DNA of 64,000 nt from Candidatus Altimarinota bacterium. Its GTDB lineage: Bacteria; Patescibacteriota; Gracilibacteria; JAUYGZ01. A program made the translations under genes and the position numbers. The notes beneath the pieces are model-generated. The model was not told the DNA's origin, ran no database searches, and worked only from the letters and a program-made list of their open reading frames with translations. Where the stretch lies: the NCBI GenBank assembly GCA_029233985.1, contig JARGOK010000001.1:619096-683095 (forward strand), in the 5' to 3' direction. Of the stretch, positions 9,231 to 18,336 are shown piece after piece (the stretch's first letter is position 1; every line of letters begins with the position of its first letter).

Positions 9231-10715
9231 TTATGCTGCTGCCTTGAGGCCTTCCTGAGCATTAATAACTGTATTGATTACTCTATCCTGAAATCGAAAT
9301 TCATTCTCTTTCTCAGCTTCATTCTGTCCTGCCTTTACCTCTTTATTTTTTGTAGCTTCCACCTCTTTTTTCTTTACACTAAAATCTAAAGAATCAATGC
9401 TCTTTGAACTCTTTGCTGGCTCGAGGTTCATATGGGTATACTTTTGTGATCCCGACTCCCATTCCATAGAAAAGACCGGCTTGAATGCATCAGAAAAATC
9501 AAGGTATCCAATAGCTTCTCCTCCCTTCTCTTTAAACATAGCTCCATCACTATCATTTCTGATCATGATGTAATCGAGCTCATCGATTTTCATTTTCTGC
9601 CCAGGCCTGCATTCTTTCATTTTATCAATATGCACTTTTATGGATGCCTCCTGATTTGTCTTTACTACGTCCGCAACCTCTTTGAGGTAATAGTTTCTCA
9701 CATCATCTTGTGTAATGGAGCCTGTATAATCTTGGATTCTCTCTCGAATTCTCCCTTCCCCACTCATCCATGGAATATTCCCTCGAGTATTTCCCTCACA
9801 GATATTTGCTATGAGGTTTTCCATGGCTTTCATTTCTGATGAAGAACCTACGCCTAATGTATGCAAAAATGCTAAAAAAGCTTTTCTATTCCCCTTAAAG
9901 ACTGCTTCTCTTAGTATTAGTTCGAAGTATTCTTGCTGCTCTGCTGTTTTGAGGTATGGAGCTGATAGTGCTCTGAGATCTTGATCCCACTCTTGAATTT
10001 TTTCATTTTTCTCACCTTTTATATCAATTCTTCCTTCGGCTTCACTTTTTACTTCTTCTACTCTCTTTTTCATATCTTCAAGTCTCGCCACTCTTCCTCT
10101 GAGGTTCTTGCTAGAAAATGGCTGCATTAAATAATCAGATGCTCTATTTTTCAAGTTGAGGACCTTCCTGAGTCCTGTATTGGCCTTGTTAATTATTTTC
10201 CTTCGCTCTTCTAACTGCGTAATTTCATCGTCGATACTTGAACTCAGGTTTTCACAAGCTTGAACCTTATACCCTAAAATATTTATGGCATTACTCGCAT
10301 ATGCCTTTACAGCGTTTGTATCATCAAATATTTTTTCAGCAGACTTTTGAGCTTCTTTTTCTGCAATTCGAGTCAGAGACCTATCTAGTCTCCGCTTTTG
10401 TGTGTCTCCTAATTGGCCAAGCGTAATAATCCCTTTTCCCATTATAAACTCTACTTTCGAACGTAGCCCTGCAGCATTCCAATTATCAATTTGCTTGAGA
10501 ATACTATTATGACTTACATCAACAATGGAATCTACTCTTTCCCCTGCTTCCTTTACTGACAACCCCCTAAATTCCTCAATTTTCTGTTGCCCCAAACTCT
10601 TCTGGGCATCTTTTTTCTCTATATCATCCCTCCTCACTTCGACAAAAACCAACCGCTTATTCAATAAGTGGGATTTCTCCTCAAAACCATTATTTAAACA
10701 CGACATTTTTAACAT
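9231..10715 (-). CDS. helical protein, 494 aa, unknown function
   Basis: Unrecognised. The protein is strongly charged and helical, with coiled-coil regions near residues 55-70, 165-185 and 205-250, and a Lys/Glu/Ala-rich low-complexity stretch near 440-475. It has no signal peptide. It heads the distal half of the locus, with a possible -10 (TATAAT on the minus strand, 10744-10739) about 24 bp upstream of the start, so transcription may restart here after the repeat cluster. The start MLKMSCLNNGF at 10715 fits a leader of about 15 nt, though the second Met is also possible. Confidence 0.75.
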   Translation of the reverse strand: MLKMSCLNNGFEEKSHLLNKRLVFVEVRRDDIEKKDAQKSLGQQKIEEFRGLSVKEAGERVDSIVDVSHNSILKQIDNWNAAGLRSKVEFIMGKGIITLGQLGDTQKRRLDRSLTRIAEKEAQKSAEKIFDDTNAVKAYASNAINILGYKVQACENLSSSIDDEITQLEERRKIINKANTGLRKVLNLKNRASDYLMQPFSSKNLRGRVARLEDMKKRVEEVKSEAEGRIDIKGEKNEKIQEWDQDLRALSAPYLKTAEQQEYFELILREAVFKGNRKAFLAFLHTLGVGSSSEMKAMENLIANICEGNTRGNIPWMSGEGRIRERIQDYTGSITQDDVRNYYLKEVADVVKTNQEASIKVHIDKMKECRPGQKMKIDELDYIMIRNDSDGAMFKEKGGEAIGYLDFSDAFKPVFSMEWESGSQKYTHMNLEPAKSSKSIDSLDFSVKKKEVEATKNKEVKAGQNEAEKENEFRFQDRVINTVINAQEGLKAAA

Positions 10716-10738
10716 GTTTTTGTTTTAGTTATCATACT

Positions 10739-10744
10739 ATTATA
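10739..10744 (-). promoter_or_regulatory. probable -10 box for the 494-aa gene
   Basis: A perfect TATAAT lies on the minus strand 24 bp upstream of the start codon at 10715. No good -35 hexamer is visible at 16-18 bp, so the call rests on the -10 and its position only. Confidence 0.5.
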
Positions 10745-10876
10745 GCAGAAAATGCGATCCGAATCCACTAATGATATCCGAAATCCCCTAATAATTCTTT
10801 TACTTATGTATATTTTTATATATAGTAAATTTGATGATTATTTTGTAATACGATGAACAATGAGAGTTGCCAGTAA

Positions 10877-11652
10877 CCCCCTCCGGACCCCCGGCCCCTT
10901 AAAAGGGGAGGCCCGGCGAACACATGAACAAATTATTCAAGAAGAACAGTTTTATACAAAAATCCTTGGTTGGCGAACGATGAAACAAAGACGTTGGGAG
11001 CTGAGAAACAGTATGACGGATGCTGAAAAAACCCTTTGGGAATTTTTACGAAGAAAGAGACTAAATGGACTTCGATTTAGAAGACAACACGGCATTGGTC
11101 CGTATGTTGCCGACTTTTACCATGCAGAAAGCATGACGGTCATTGAAATTGACGGCAGTGTTCATTCTGATCCGGATGTTGCAGATGCTGATGAATGGAG
11201 AGAAGGATACCTCAGAGAGCAAGGCTACCAAATCATCAGATTTACTAATAGAGAGGTTTTTGAGAATACCGACCTCGTCCTGGAAACTCTTCTTGAATTC
11301 ATCAAAAAAACCTTTATTTGAACTCTCCCCCGAGGTCAGTTCCCCTCCCGGAATCCGGGCCCCTCCGCCATACCAAACAGCTTAAAAGAGGAGGCCCACC
11401 ATAGAAATATGAATACCATATTGATCAAACTGTTTTATTCCCCTTTCAAGGGGTTAGGGGTCAAGTCGCCCCTCCCGGAGCCCGGCCTACAAAAGGTCTT
11501 ATGTGCAATATCCCCCTCCCGACCCCCGGCCCCTTAAAAGGGGAGGCCCACCCAAAAGAACACCTTCATCATGCTGATCAAACTGCTTGGTTCCCCTTTC
11601 AAGGGGTTAGGGGTCTGTGTTATTCCCCTCTTAAGGGGTTAGGGGTCTGTTC
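10877..11652. mobile_element. palindromic-repeat element carrying a DUF559 nuclease gene
   Basis: This stretch interrupts the giant-protein locus. It starts with a B-form palindrome (CCGGACCCCCGGCCCC, then TTAAAAGGGGAGGCC, 10882-10912), then the DUF559 gene. Next come a degenerate B copy (11340-11400), an A'-form palindrome (TTCCCCTTTCAAGGGG, then TTAGGGGTC, 11439-11463), another degenerate B (11468-11498), a full B (11512-11553) and two A' copies (11590-11615 and 11623-11648). The block B, short spacer containing TGATCAAACTG, A' occurs twice here. An inverted gene-less copy (A, spacer, B') lies at 14082-14176. The element behaves like a miniature inverted-repeat unit with and without a nuclease cargo. 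Mobility itself is inferred. Confidence 0.55.
10980..11321 (+). CDS. DUF559-family endonuclease-like protein
   Basis: A 113-residue protein of the DUF559 family, which has a very-short-patch-repair-like restriction-endonuclease fold. The conserved features are the opening helix (RRWELRNSMTDAEKTLWEFL), then LRFRRQHGIGPYVADFY, the acidic pair in VIEIDG, a following His, and the C-terminal RFTNREVFEN. The frame stays open upstream to 10860, but that part translates the repeat itself (TPGPLKGEA), so the ATG at 10980 is the better start. The gene is on the plus strand, opposite to the locus it interrupts, and is flanked by palindromic repeats. DUF559 genes are often seen next to such repeats, so it may act on them. 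Biochemical function is unproven. Confidence 0.85.
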   Translation: MKQRRWELRNSMTDAEKTLWEFLRRKRLNGLRFRRQHGIGPYVADFYHAESMTVIEIDGSVHSDPDVADADEWREGYLREQGYQIIRFTNREVFENTDLVLETLLEFIKKTFI

Positions 11653-12198
11653 CAAAACCTTCTCATTCTCCGCAATCAACGCATCCATCTCCGCAATCGC
11701 CTCCTGTTTGCTCTGTATATCCTCTATAAGAGCTGCTTTGTAAGCTTCTTTATCATCATGATCAAACTGAGTCTTCTTGAGCCGAATTTCAGTGAAAAAG
11801 GCCTTAAACTCTTCTTTTTTGTCGTCCTCTGCTGATTCGATGATCAAGGTTTGAACGGCTTCGATGACCTTATCGTCTGCGGATGAGAAGAAAGCTGCCA
11901 TGGCTTCAGCACTGGAGAAAATGTCTTGAATCACCTTTAAAAGCACTTCAGCATCCTTTTCTGTATCTATAGCCGGAGTCTCATGCTCGAGATGAGAAAC
12001 GGCTTCATTTCGAACCGCATCCTGCTCCTCCACTTTCTCATCAAGAATCTCCAGACTCTTTGAATCATGTTCATTGAGCAAACCGTTTAAATGATCTTTT
12101 TGAGGATCATTGAGCTTCTCCAACTCTGCCAAGAGCTTTTCTTTTTTTTCTGGGGTGACGAGGAGTCGTTGGATTCGGGATGTGAGAGGGGTGTTCAT
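11620..12198 (-). CDS. helical-hairpin protein, 192 aa, C-terminus encoded by a repeat
   Basis: An acidic, all-helical protein of unknown function. Residues 13-43 (TPEKKEKLLAELEKL, then QKDHLNGLLNEH) carry the two-helix pattern shared with the 85-, 57- and 151-residue proteins. A second helical region near 85-130 contains LLKVIQDIFSSAEAMAAFF, and the C-terminal part is coiled coil. The last residues, TPNPLRGE, and the TAA stop are the translated palindromic repeat at 11620-11652. The native C-terminus has therefore been replaced or lost by the repeat insertion. The gene follows the 592-residue gene by 37 bp. Confidence 0.75.
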   Translation of the reverse strand: MNTPLTSRIQRLLVTPEKKEKLLAELEKLNDPQKDHLNGLLNEHDSKSLEILDEKVEEQDAVRNEAVSHLEHETPAIDTEKDAEVLLKVIQDIFSSAEAMAAFFSSADDKVIEAVQTLIIESAEDDKKEEFKAFFTEIRLKKTQFDHDDKEAYKAALIEDIQSKQEAIAEMDALIAENEKVLEQTPNPLRGE

Positions 12199-12235
12199 AA
12201 ATAATTTGTTGCTGAAAGTTACTCCTTAATGAAAT

Positions 12236-14014
12236 TTATTTAATATCATAATAGTTTTCACTTACGGTATTAATGACTTCATTTTTTTTCAATAATATTC
12301 TTTGGCTTGCCTCTTCTAATGTCTCTCCTGGATAGTATTGTTTGAAAAATTTTGGCAAATAGTCTTTAGAGTAAACCATTGCATCAATGTACTCTCCATT
12401 TTTATTAAGCGTCTTTTGAATAAGGAGAACCACCGCCATAAGGTTTCTTTCACCTCTTAGTGACAATTCCTTATTTTTTTTCATTCGAGATGATGACTTT
12501 TTTGAACTAAAAATCGTTCTAATGAGCTGATAAATTTCTCCCTCATTCTTTTTCAGAAAGCTTGAGATCGCATTAACATCACTTGTCTCTTTTAATCCTT
12601 TTGGATCTAATATCTCACCAGAACTATTTAATTTAAAGTCTGTATTGTTGATGTTGATTTGAAAAGTATTGTCGTTATTTATACTCACTGAGGAAAAATC
12701 AAGGCTTTTATTCCTCTCTATTTTTTTCTCATTCTCGTACCCTGGCATCTTTGCTTTCAATTCTGAAAGCTTTTCTGGTTTTGCTGCCAACACCGAGAGC
12801 ATCAGATTTCTTATCTCACTTTTTAACTCTTTACCTTTGGGTTTAATATCATCAGCGAGAAGGCCTTTCATAGCATCATAATTTTTTTTAAAATACTCTT
12901 CAATATTTGTCCCTGCTCCTTCAGTTTTCAGAAGATTAAGTGAAACAATAGTTAAATTCTGAATAACCTTCATTCTCTCATCACTTGAGCTGGTGAATTC
13001 GAAAGAATAGCCGACATAATCCCCCCATTTTTGATCTAAAAATTCTTTAATTGCCATGACTTCTTGCTTCGTTTGATCGTCCATTGATTCTACAAACATT
13101 CCCTTAATATTCTTTTTATCTACAGAAACAAGCTCTGATAAATTCACATCTGTTCCCCCCACTTTCAATGTTTCATTCTTTGAATTGAATGAAATGAATT
13201 TCTTATTTTTTGAAATTCTATCAGTGGCTTCCCTGAGTTTTTTGCTTTCCACTTTTTCACGTTTTTTTGCGACCTCTTCTTCATTTTCTCTAAAGAGTTT
13301 GTTCTTTTTTGGTGCTTTTTTCTTTGGAGTTGCTTGATTTTCATACTCCTTCTTTTTACCCCCCGTCACCATCTCCTTCGCCTTTTTCCAAGCACTCCCA
13401 ACATAATCACCCGCCTGCTTGTGAAAATAAGACATCACGGTCCCCACCTTCGTAGAATACTTCCCAAAGAGATCCATTACCTTTGCCACAGAAAAACCAG
13501 TAGCAAGTGACTTGAGATCATCCACTACTTCGGTAAATGAAGGAGATGTAAACATCGTGAGGTACTCAAATTTATGAGCCTCTCTTTCTTTCATAGCTGC
13601 CATTTTGAGGCTATCTGTTTTCTCCAACAATGTTTTGAGAGCTTCCTTTCGATCTCCTCTTTCAATCTTTAACCCCTCCCCCATCTGCTCCGAAAGTTTT
13701 CCGATCTGAGATTCAGTGGCTTTTATTCTAGCTTTGAGTTGACTCTTCGTTCTTTCGTCTGAGGTTTTTTTCAGCTGATCTTTAAGACTTACGAATTGTC
13801 TTTCTATCGCCACAAAACTTTCAATAAATTTTTTATTTACCCTTCCCTTCATCTCATCGAGCTCTGAGGGAATTTTATCGCCTAGCTTTTGCCCCCTCTC
13901 TTTTCTCTGATCTGCACTTTTTTTAAGTGCATCAACCTTACCCACCCACGCCAAACGCTTCACCCTCCAGGCATTCTCTTCAAACTCACGGTATGTGCAC
14001 GAAAAATGGCGCAT
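12236..14014 (-). CDS. coiled-coil protein, 592 aa, unknown function (first gene of the locus)
   Basis: Unrecognised. The N-terminal 150 residues are Lys/Glu-rich and predicted coiled coil, followed by a moderately hydrophobic helical segment near 165-215 (VVDDLKSLATGFSVAKVMDLFGKY). Next is a very basic Lys-rich linker (about 215-265) and a mixed alpha/beta C-terminal half with Asn-rich beta segments. There is no signal peptide. It opens the 14-4.2 kb minus-strand locus from a strong promoter at 14034-14062, leaving a leader of only about a dozen nucleotides. Confidence 0.8.
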   Translation of the reverse strand: MRHFSCTYREFEENAWRVKRLAWVGKVDALKKSADQRKERGQKLGDKIPSELDEMKGRVNKKFIESFVAIERQFVSLKDQLKKTSDERTKSQLKARIKATESQIGKLSEQMGEGLKIERGDRKEALKTLLEKTDSLKMAAMKEREAHKFEYLTMFTSPSFTEVVDDLKSLATGFSVAKVMDLFGKYSTKVGTVMSYFHKQAGDYVGSAWKKAKEMVTGGKKKEYENQATPKKKAPKKNKLFRENEEEVAKKREKVESKKLREATDRISKNKKFISFNSKNETLKVGGTDVNLSELVSVDKKNIKGMFVESMDDQTKQEVMAIKEFLDQKWGDYVGYSFEFTSSSDERMKVIQNLTIVSLNLLKTEGAGTNIEEYFKKNYDAMKGLLADDIKPKGKELKSEIRNLMLSVLAAKPEKLSELKAKMPGYENEKKIERNKSLDFSSVSINNDNTFQININNTDFKLNSSGEILDPKGLKETSDVNAISSFLKKNEGEIYQLIRTIFSSKKSSSRMKKNKELSLRGERNLMAVVLLIQKTLNKNGEYIDAMVYSKDYLPKFFKQYYPGETLEEASQRILLKKNEVINTVSENYYDIK

Positions 14015-14033
14015 TTATAGTATTAATCTTCTT

Positions 14034-14062
14034 ATTATAGCAAAAAATGAGTGTTTTTTCAA
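14034..14062 (-). promoter_or_regulatory. sigma70 promoter of the giant-protein locus
   Basis: On the minus strand TTGAAA (14062-14057) and TATAAT (14039-14034) are separated by exactly 17 bp. The predicted start of transcription near 14027 lies 13 nt upstream of the ATG at 14014. Confidence 0.8.
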
Positions 14063-14081
14063 GTGGACGGGGTGATGTAGA

Positions 14082-14176
14082 GACCCCTAACCCCTTAAAA
14101 GGGGAACCGAACAGTGCGAACAACAAGGTTTGTGGAGTGTGTCTCCCTTTTTAAGGGGCCGGGGGTCAGGAGGGTC
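14082..14176. repeat. gene-less A-spacer-B' palindrome pair
   Basis: An A palindrome (ACCCCTAACCCC, then TTAAAAGGGGAA, 14083-14106) and a B' palindrome (CTCCCTTTTTAAGGGGCC, then GGGGGTCAGGAGGG, 14143-14174) are separated by about 36 bp of unrelated sequence. The pair is the inverted equivalent of the B-spacer-A' unit at 11512-11615. A GTCATTGCGAG-family unit follows at 14208-14242. The rest of the gap to purL shows nothing else. Confidence 0.7.
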
Positions 14177-14393
14177 AGAGTTCTTATTTCAGTAAGTACA
14201 TCCTGAGATTCACGGGATTGCGACGTTTCACTCGCAATGACAGTGCTCATTTCTTCTATCACTCTGTTTGAAAAATCTGTGCCATCTCATTAATCCTTGT
14301 TATCAGTGTTCCCTCCCCCACCCCGCCTCCATTTCCCTTTGGTATCGGATATTCATTTTGTTAGACTTTGTGTACCTTAATCAGCCTTTTTCT

Positions 14394-17300
14394 ATGTCAT
14401 CCGTCGTTACACTCTGTGAGCTTCTCCAAGAACAACCAGCCCTTCTCAAGCGCTTTCATAAGGAGTTTCCGTCTCTGACAAAAGTCTCAACTCAACGGAC
14501 CGCCCGCGTACAAACTCGAATTGAGCTCAGTGCCGAACAGAAACAGCATATTCACGAACTCTTATTGGCAAATAATGGAGACCGAATCACACGTGAGCAG
14601 CTCAAGCAGGGGCACCTTTTTGAGATCGCCTACCAGCCAGCAGTTCAAGACCCTGAGCATATTGCGATTGAGAAAATTTTGAAAACGAATGGATATGATG
14701 ATTTGGTCGAAAAAGTGAAAATGGCAACGATCTATGTGTTTGAAGGTATTACAGAGCACGAAGCAGAAACTTTGGTTCGAGAGTACCTCTTCAATGGTTT
14801 ACTTCATGTCATTCACAAAGATGACTTTGATCCTGAGTCGCTTAGTATTGATACAAAAGCGGAGCCGACCCAAATCATCGAAGGGTTTCGAGATTTAAAC
14901 CTCAGAGAACTCAAAGAACTCAGTGAGACCCGGAGTTTGTATATGGAGGATCACTATTTATTAGAAACCCAACGGAAATTCAAAGAGGAATATGACCGAG
15001 ACCCCACCGATGCAGAGCTAGAGTATTTGGCACAGCGAACATCTGACCATTGTTTTCACACGACTTGGAAATCACTTGGGCTCTTCAAGCATTTGAAAGG
15101 AAGCGTGGACAAAGTTCTTCCGAATCGACCAGATATTGTTTCGGTCTTTGTGGACAACTCGGGAGTGATGGCAGCAGGAGGAGACACCACCTATATGATC
15201 AAAGGAGAAACTCACAACAGCCCAACAGCAATTGCTCCAGTAGGTGGAGTGGAGACAATGCATGGAGGATGCCTCAGAGATATCATTGGAACTGGACAAG
15301 GTGGGTACCCGACCATGGCGACTCAGGTTTTTGTGGTGGGAAGCCAAACAAAAGAAGAGATGGGAGAGGATTATGAAGTGGAGAAATTTTTAGATCCCTT
15401 AGTGATTCTCAGAGGAATGGTTGATGGAGTTCAGAATTATGGAAACCCAATGGGGATACCAAACTTTGGTGGACGTGTCTTCCTACACCCGAAATTTTTT
15501 GGAAAACCATTGGCTTTAGGAATTTGTTTAGGAACAGGAAAGAAAGGGCTTTCGAATATTGGGACTCCGAAAACTGGGGATATTGCCCTTTTGATCGGAG
15601 CCTCTACAGGTCGTGATGGGATTCATGGAGCGACCATGAGTAGTGCTGCGAATACTGAGGAAACGGTGAAAAAAGAAGGAGCTGCTGTGCAGATCGGAGA
15701 TCCGTATACCGAACGCCTCTTTATGGAAGCGACCCCTGAGCTGCGACATCTTATGCGAGCCTATGGGGACTTGGGAGCAGGAGGTATTGCTTCGTGTTTT
15801 GGAGAGATGGCAGAAGGAGTTGGACTGGATATTGATTTGGAACATATTCCTGTAAAATACCAGGGACTCTCGCCTTGGGAAAAACTCGAATCTGAATCTC
15901 AAGAACGAATGGGGATGGCGGTAGCTCCAGAAAACCTCGCAGAAGTGAAAAAGATTTTGACGCATCATGAAGTGCCGTTTTTTGAACTGGGAGTATTTGC
16001 TGACCATAATAAATTTGTGGTGAAGCATGGAACTGAGACCATAGTGGATTTGGATTATGAATGGCTGGAAGGATTTCCGATTCCAAAAAAAGAAGTGAGT
16101 GAATTTTTTCCTGATACTCACAATGTCTTTCTTACAAGAGATTCTCCTAACAAAGAAACGTTTCTGAATCTTTTAGTACAACCAGAACTTGCGGATCAAT
16201 CCATCTTCACTAGAAGATGGGATAGCACCGTCCAAGGAAAAACCCTGAGAGAATCATGTGCACCATTTACCAATATGCCATACGACCAAGGAATCGTTGT
16301 TCCAGATCCAGACTCTGGGGAAACACAAGTTCTTAGTTTGTGCGTGAATCCTTGGTGGGCTGGAAACCCAGCGAATATGGCTCGAGCGACTTTTGCTGGT
16401 GCAGTTTCTAAGCAAATCGCAGCAGGAGTGAAGAGAAATAATATTGCAATGTGTGATAATTTCTATACTCCAAAAAGTCGAGACAAAGTCGACTTTGACC
16501 TCACGCAAATGGTGTATGCCATTACTGATATGATGGAATTTCTCGATACACCTGCAATCTCTGGAAAGGATTCCTCTAGCGGGACAACTAAGATGACCAA
16601 GAAGAATGATGGGATGATTGAGAACTTTGAGATTGCTCCGACGATTTGCATGTCCGCAATGGGTATGGGGGCAGACGCTATGAAGGTCGTACCGAAGGAA
16701 TTCCAAAAAGCAGGTAATAAACTGTTCTTTATTCCTGCTGGGATTGTAAATGATGCCAGTGGATCATACTTGGTATCCGAAAAAGAACGTATGGAACAGT
16801 TTAATTATCAGATCAACTTGGAAGAATATCGTAAGACTATTGATCGATTGAGTGAAGTGATTGAATCTGGAAAAATCAAAGCGATCTCAGTGATAGATGA
16901 TGGAGGGATATTTCACCGATTATTTGAAATGATGCTGGGAAGTGAGAAAGGTATCGATATTACTTTCAAGCATGAGTACTTTACTGAAAAAATGACCGGA
17001 GCCCTCCCAGGAGCATTTCTTGTAGAAACAGAATCTCAAGATCATCTTGAAGGGATTGAATGTCAGGAAATTGGAGTTGTTATTAATGAGCCACTCATGA
17101 ATAACATTATTGAAGGAGAAAGTATCTCATTGAAAAAAATGAAACAGGTCTGGCAGAAACCTTGGTACGATATTTTAAAACTTCCACATGAAGTGCAAGA
17201 CACACCTGCGCCTACCAACCCTCTCCCCTTTACTCCAAGCACAGTGAATAAGAAAAAAGTTTCGGTCGTATACACGACAGGGACAAACAACCACAATGAA

Positions 17301-17939
17301 ATGCTGAGAGTATGGCAAAAACTTGGGTGCGATGCGCAGCTTGTGTCGGTGACAGATCCACATGCGAAGTTTGCTGATGCAGACATTGTTGCCTTTCCTG
17401 GAGGTTTTGCTGATGGAGATTATTTAGGTGCTGCAAAAGTCTGGCATCAGATTTTGGAAAACCAATTTAAAGACCAGATGAATTTTCTCAGATCAGGAAA
17501 AATCCCTGTCATCGGAATCTGCAATGGGTTTCAAGTGATGACTCGTGCTGGTTTTTTTGGAGACAATCTGAGACTCGTTGAAAATGAATCACTGACCTAC
17601 CAACAACGCTGGGTTACTACGAAATTTACCGATGAATGCTCTCAATCGATTTGGACAAAGGGACTAGAAGGAAAAGAATTGGCAATGCCACTTTCTCATG
17701 GATTTGGGAGATTTGTGATCGATGGAGAAATGAAGGATGCAACGATATCCATGGTTTATTCTCCAGATACCTACCCAAACAATCCAAATGGATCTGACCA
17801 TGCGATTGCTGGAGTCTTCGCTGGAGACCAAGGACAGTTTTGGGGAGGAATGCCACATCCAGAAAGAGCGCTGGAAAACTTTCAGTTTAATCAAAGTGGA
17901 ATGATATTCTTTGAGAATCTTCTCAAAAACTTAGATTAG
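14394..17939 (+). CDS. purL: phosphoribosylformylglycinamidine synthase (single-chain FGAM synthase)
   Basis: This cytoplasmic enzyme catalyses the fourth step of purine biosynthesis, converting FGAR, glutamine and ATP to FGAM. From the ATG at 14394 it is 1181 residues. It combines the synthetase half (TSDHCFHTTWKSL, GGDTTYMIKGETHNSPTAI, and a second half with GKDSSSGTTK) with a C-terminal class-I glutamine amidotransferase. The nucleophile Cys is in GICNGFQ and the catalytic His in PHPER. The frame is open 42 codons further upstream, but those codons run through repeat-like sequence, and MSSVVTLCELLQE is a better N-terminus. No other purine gene is adjacent. Having this step in a small genome suggests at least partial purine synthesis. 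Confidence 0.96.
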   Translation: MSSVVTLCELLQEQPALLKRFHKEFPSLTKVSTQRTARVQTRIELSAEQKQHIHELLLANNGDRITREQLKQGHLFEIAYQPAVQDPEHIAIEKILKTNGYDDLVEKVKMATIYVFEGITEHEAETLVREYLFNGLLHVIHKDDFDPESLSIDTKAEPTQIIEGFRDLNLRELKELSETRSLYMEDHYLLETQRKFKEEYDRDPTDAELEYLAQRTSDHCFHTTWKSLGLFKHLKGSVDKVLPNRPDIVSVFVDNSGVMAAGGDTTYMIKGETHNSPTAIAPVGGVETMHGGCLRDIIGTGQGGYPTMATQVFVVGSQTKEEMGEDYEVEKFLDPLVILRGMVDGVQNYGNPMGIPNFGGRVFLHPKFFGKPLALGICLGTGKKGLSNIGTPKTGDIALLIGASTGRDGIHGATMSSAANTEETVKKEGAAVQIGDPYTERLFMEATPELRHLMRAYGDLGAGGIASCFGEMAEGVGLDIDLEHIPVKYQGLSPWEKLESESQERMGMAVAPENLAEVKKILTHHEVPFFELGVFADHNKFVVKHGTETIVDLDYEWLEGFPIPKKEVSEFFPDTHNVFLTRDSPNKETFLNLLVQPELADQSIFTRRWDSTVQGKTLRESCAPFTNMPYDQGIVVPDPDSGETQVLSLCVNPWWAGNPANMARATFAGAVSKQIAAGVKRNNIAMCDNFYTPKSRDKVDFDLTQMVYAITDMMEFLDTPAISGKDSSSGTTKMTKKNDGMIENFEIAPTICMSAMGMGADAMKVVPKEFQKAGNKLFFIPAGIVNDASGSYLVSEKERMEQFNYQINLEEYRKTIDRLSEVIESGKIKAISVIDDGGIFHRLFEMMLGSEKGIDITFKHEYFTEKMTGALPGAFLVETESQDHLEGIECQEIGVVINEPLMNNIIEGESISLKKMKQVWQKPWYDILKLPHEVQDTPAPTNPLPFTPSTVNKKKVSVVYTTGTNNHNEMLRVWQKLGCDAQLVSVTDPHAKFADADIVAFPGGFADGDYLGAAKVWHQILENQFKDQMNFLRSGKIPVIGICNGFQVMTRAGFFGDNLRLVENESLTYQQRWVTTKFTDECSQSIWTKGLEGKELAMPLSHGFGRFVIDGEMKDATISMVYSPDTYPNNPNGSDHAIAGVFAGDQGQFWGGMPHPERALENFQFNQSGMIFFENLLKNLD

Positions 17940-17966
17940 AGCTTTTCATAAAAAAGATCACGTCTT

Positions 17967-18299
17967 TCATGCTTTCTTTATGGTATCCTGGATGCTGTTT
18001 CTAAAGAAGACTTGAAGATCTTCATGTTTTTTTTGAAAATTTAATTCTGATACTCTGGCAACATTTTTTTCTTCCTGAAGAAGTCCGAGGATAAAGGACG
18101 CTTTTTGATGTTCAGGAAATTGGGAAAAAGACTTTTGTATTTGAGCAAAAAATTCTTCAGCTGACAATTCAGGTTTTCGCAAATAATTTCGGGCAAACAC
18201 TTTCATAAGAATAACACTCAAACGATCAAAACTTGCTACTTCACTCTCATTTTGAGGTTCTTCTGAAGAAATCTGTTTCATAGCGCCTCGTTCGTTCAT
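17967..18299 (-). CDS. hypothetical protein, 110 aa
   Basis: A short helical protein of unknown family, with FDRLSVILMKVFARNYL and AEEFFAQIQKSFSQFPEHQKASFILGLL as its main helices. The frame extends to a GTG at 18380, but a near-perfect promoter (18337-18364) lies inside that extension, with its -10 overlapping the MAPKTF methionine. The first usable start after the predicted transcription start is therefore the ATG at 18299 (MNERGAMKQ). It is divergent from the peroxiredoxin gene and convergent with purL, 27 bp from its stop. Confidence 0.6.
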   Translation of the reverse strand: MNERGAMKQISSEEPQNESEVASFDRLSVILMKVFARNYLRKPELSAEEFFAQIQKSFSQFPEHQKASFILGLLQEEKNVARVSELNFQKKHEDLQVFFRNSIQDTIKKA

Positions 18300-18336
18300 A
18301 GTGCTTTCAGGTGATTCATGAAAAGTTTTTGGCGCC

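Noticed and set aside
10860-10979. Longer start of the DUF559 protein
   Set aside because: The extra codons translate the palindromic repeat, and family members start near the RRxxLR helix.
14268-14393. 42-codon N-terminal extension of PurL
   Set aside because: It does not resemble PurL, and the following MSSVVTLCELLQE matches a natural N-terminus.
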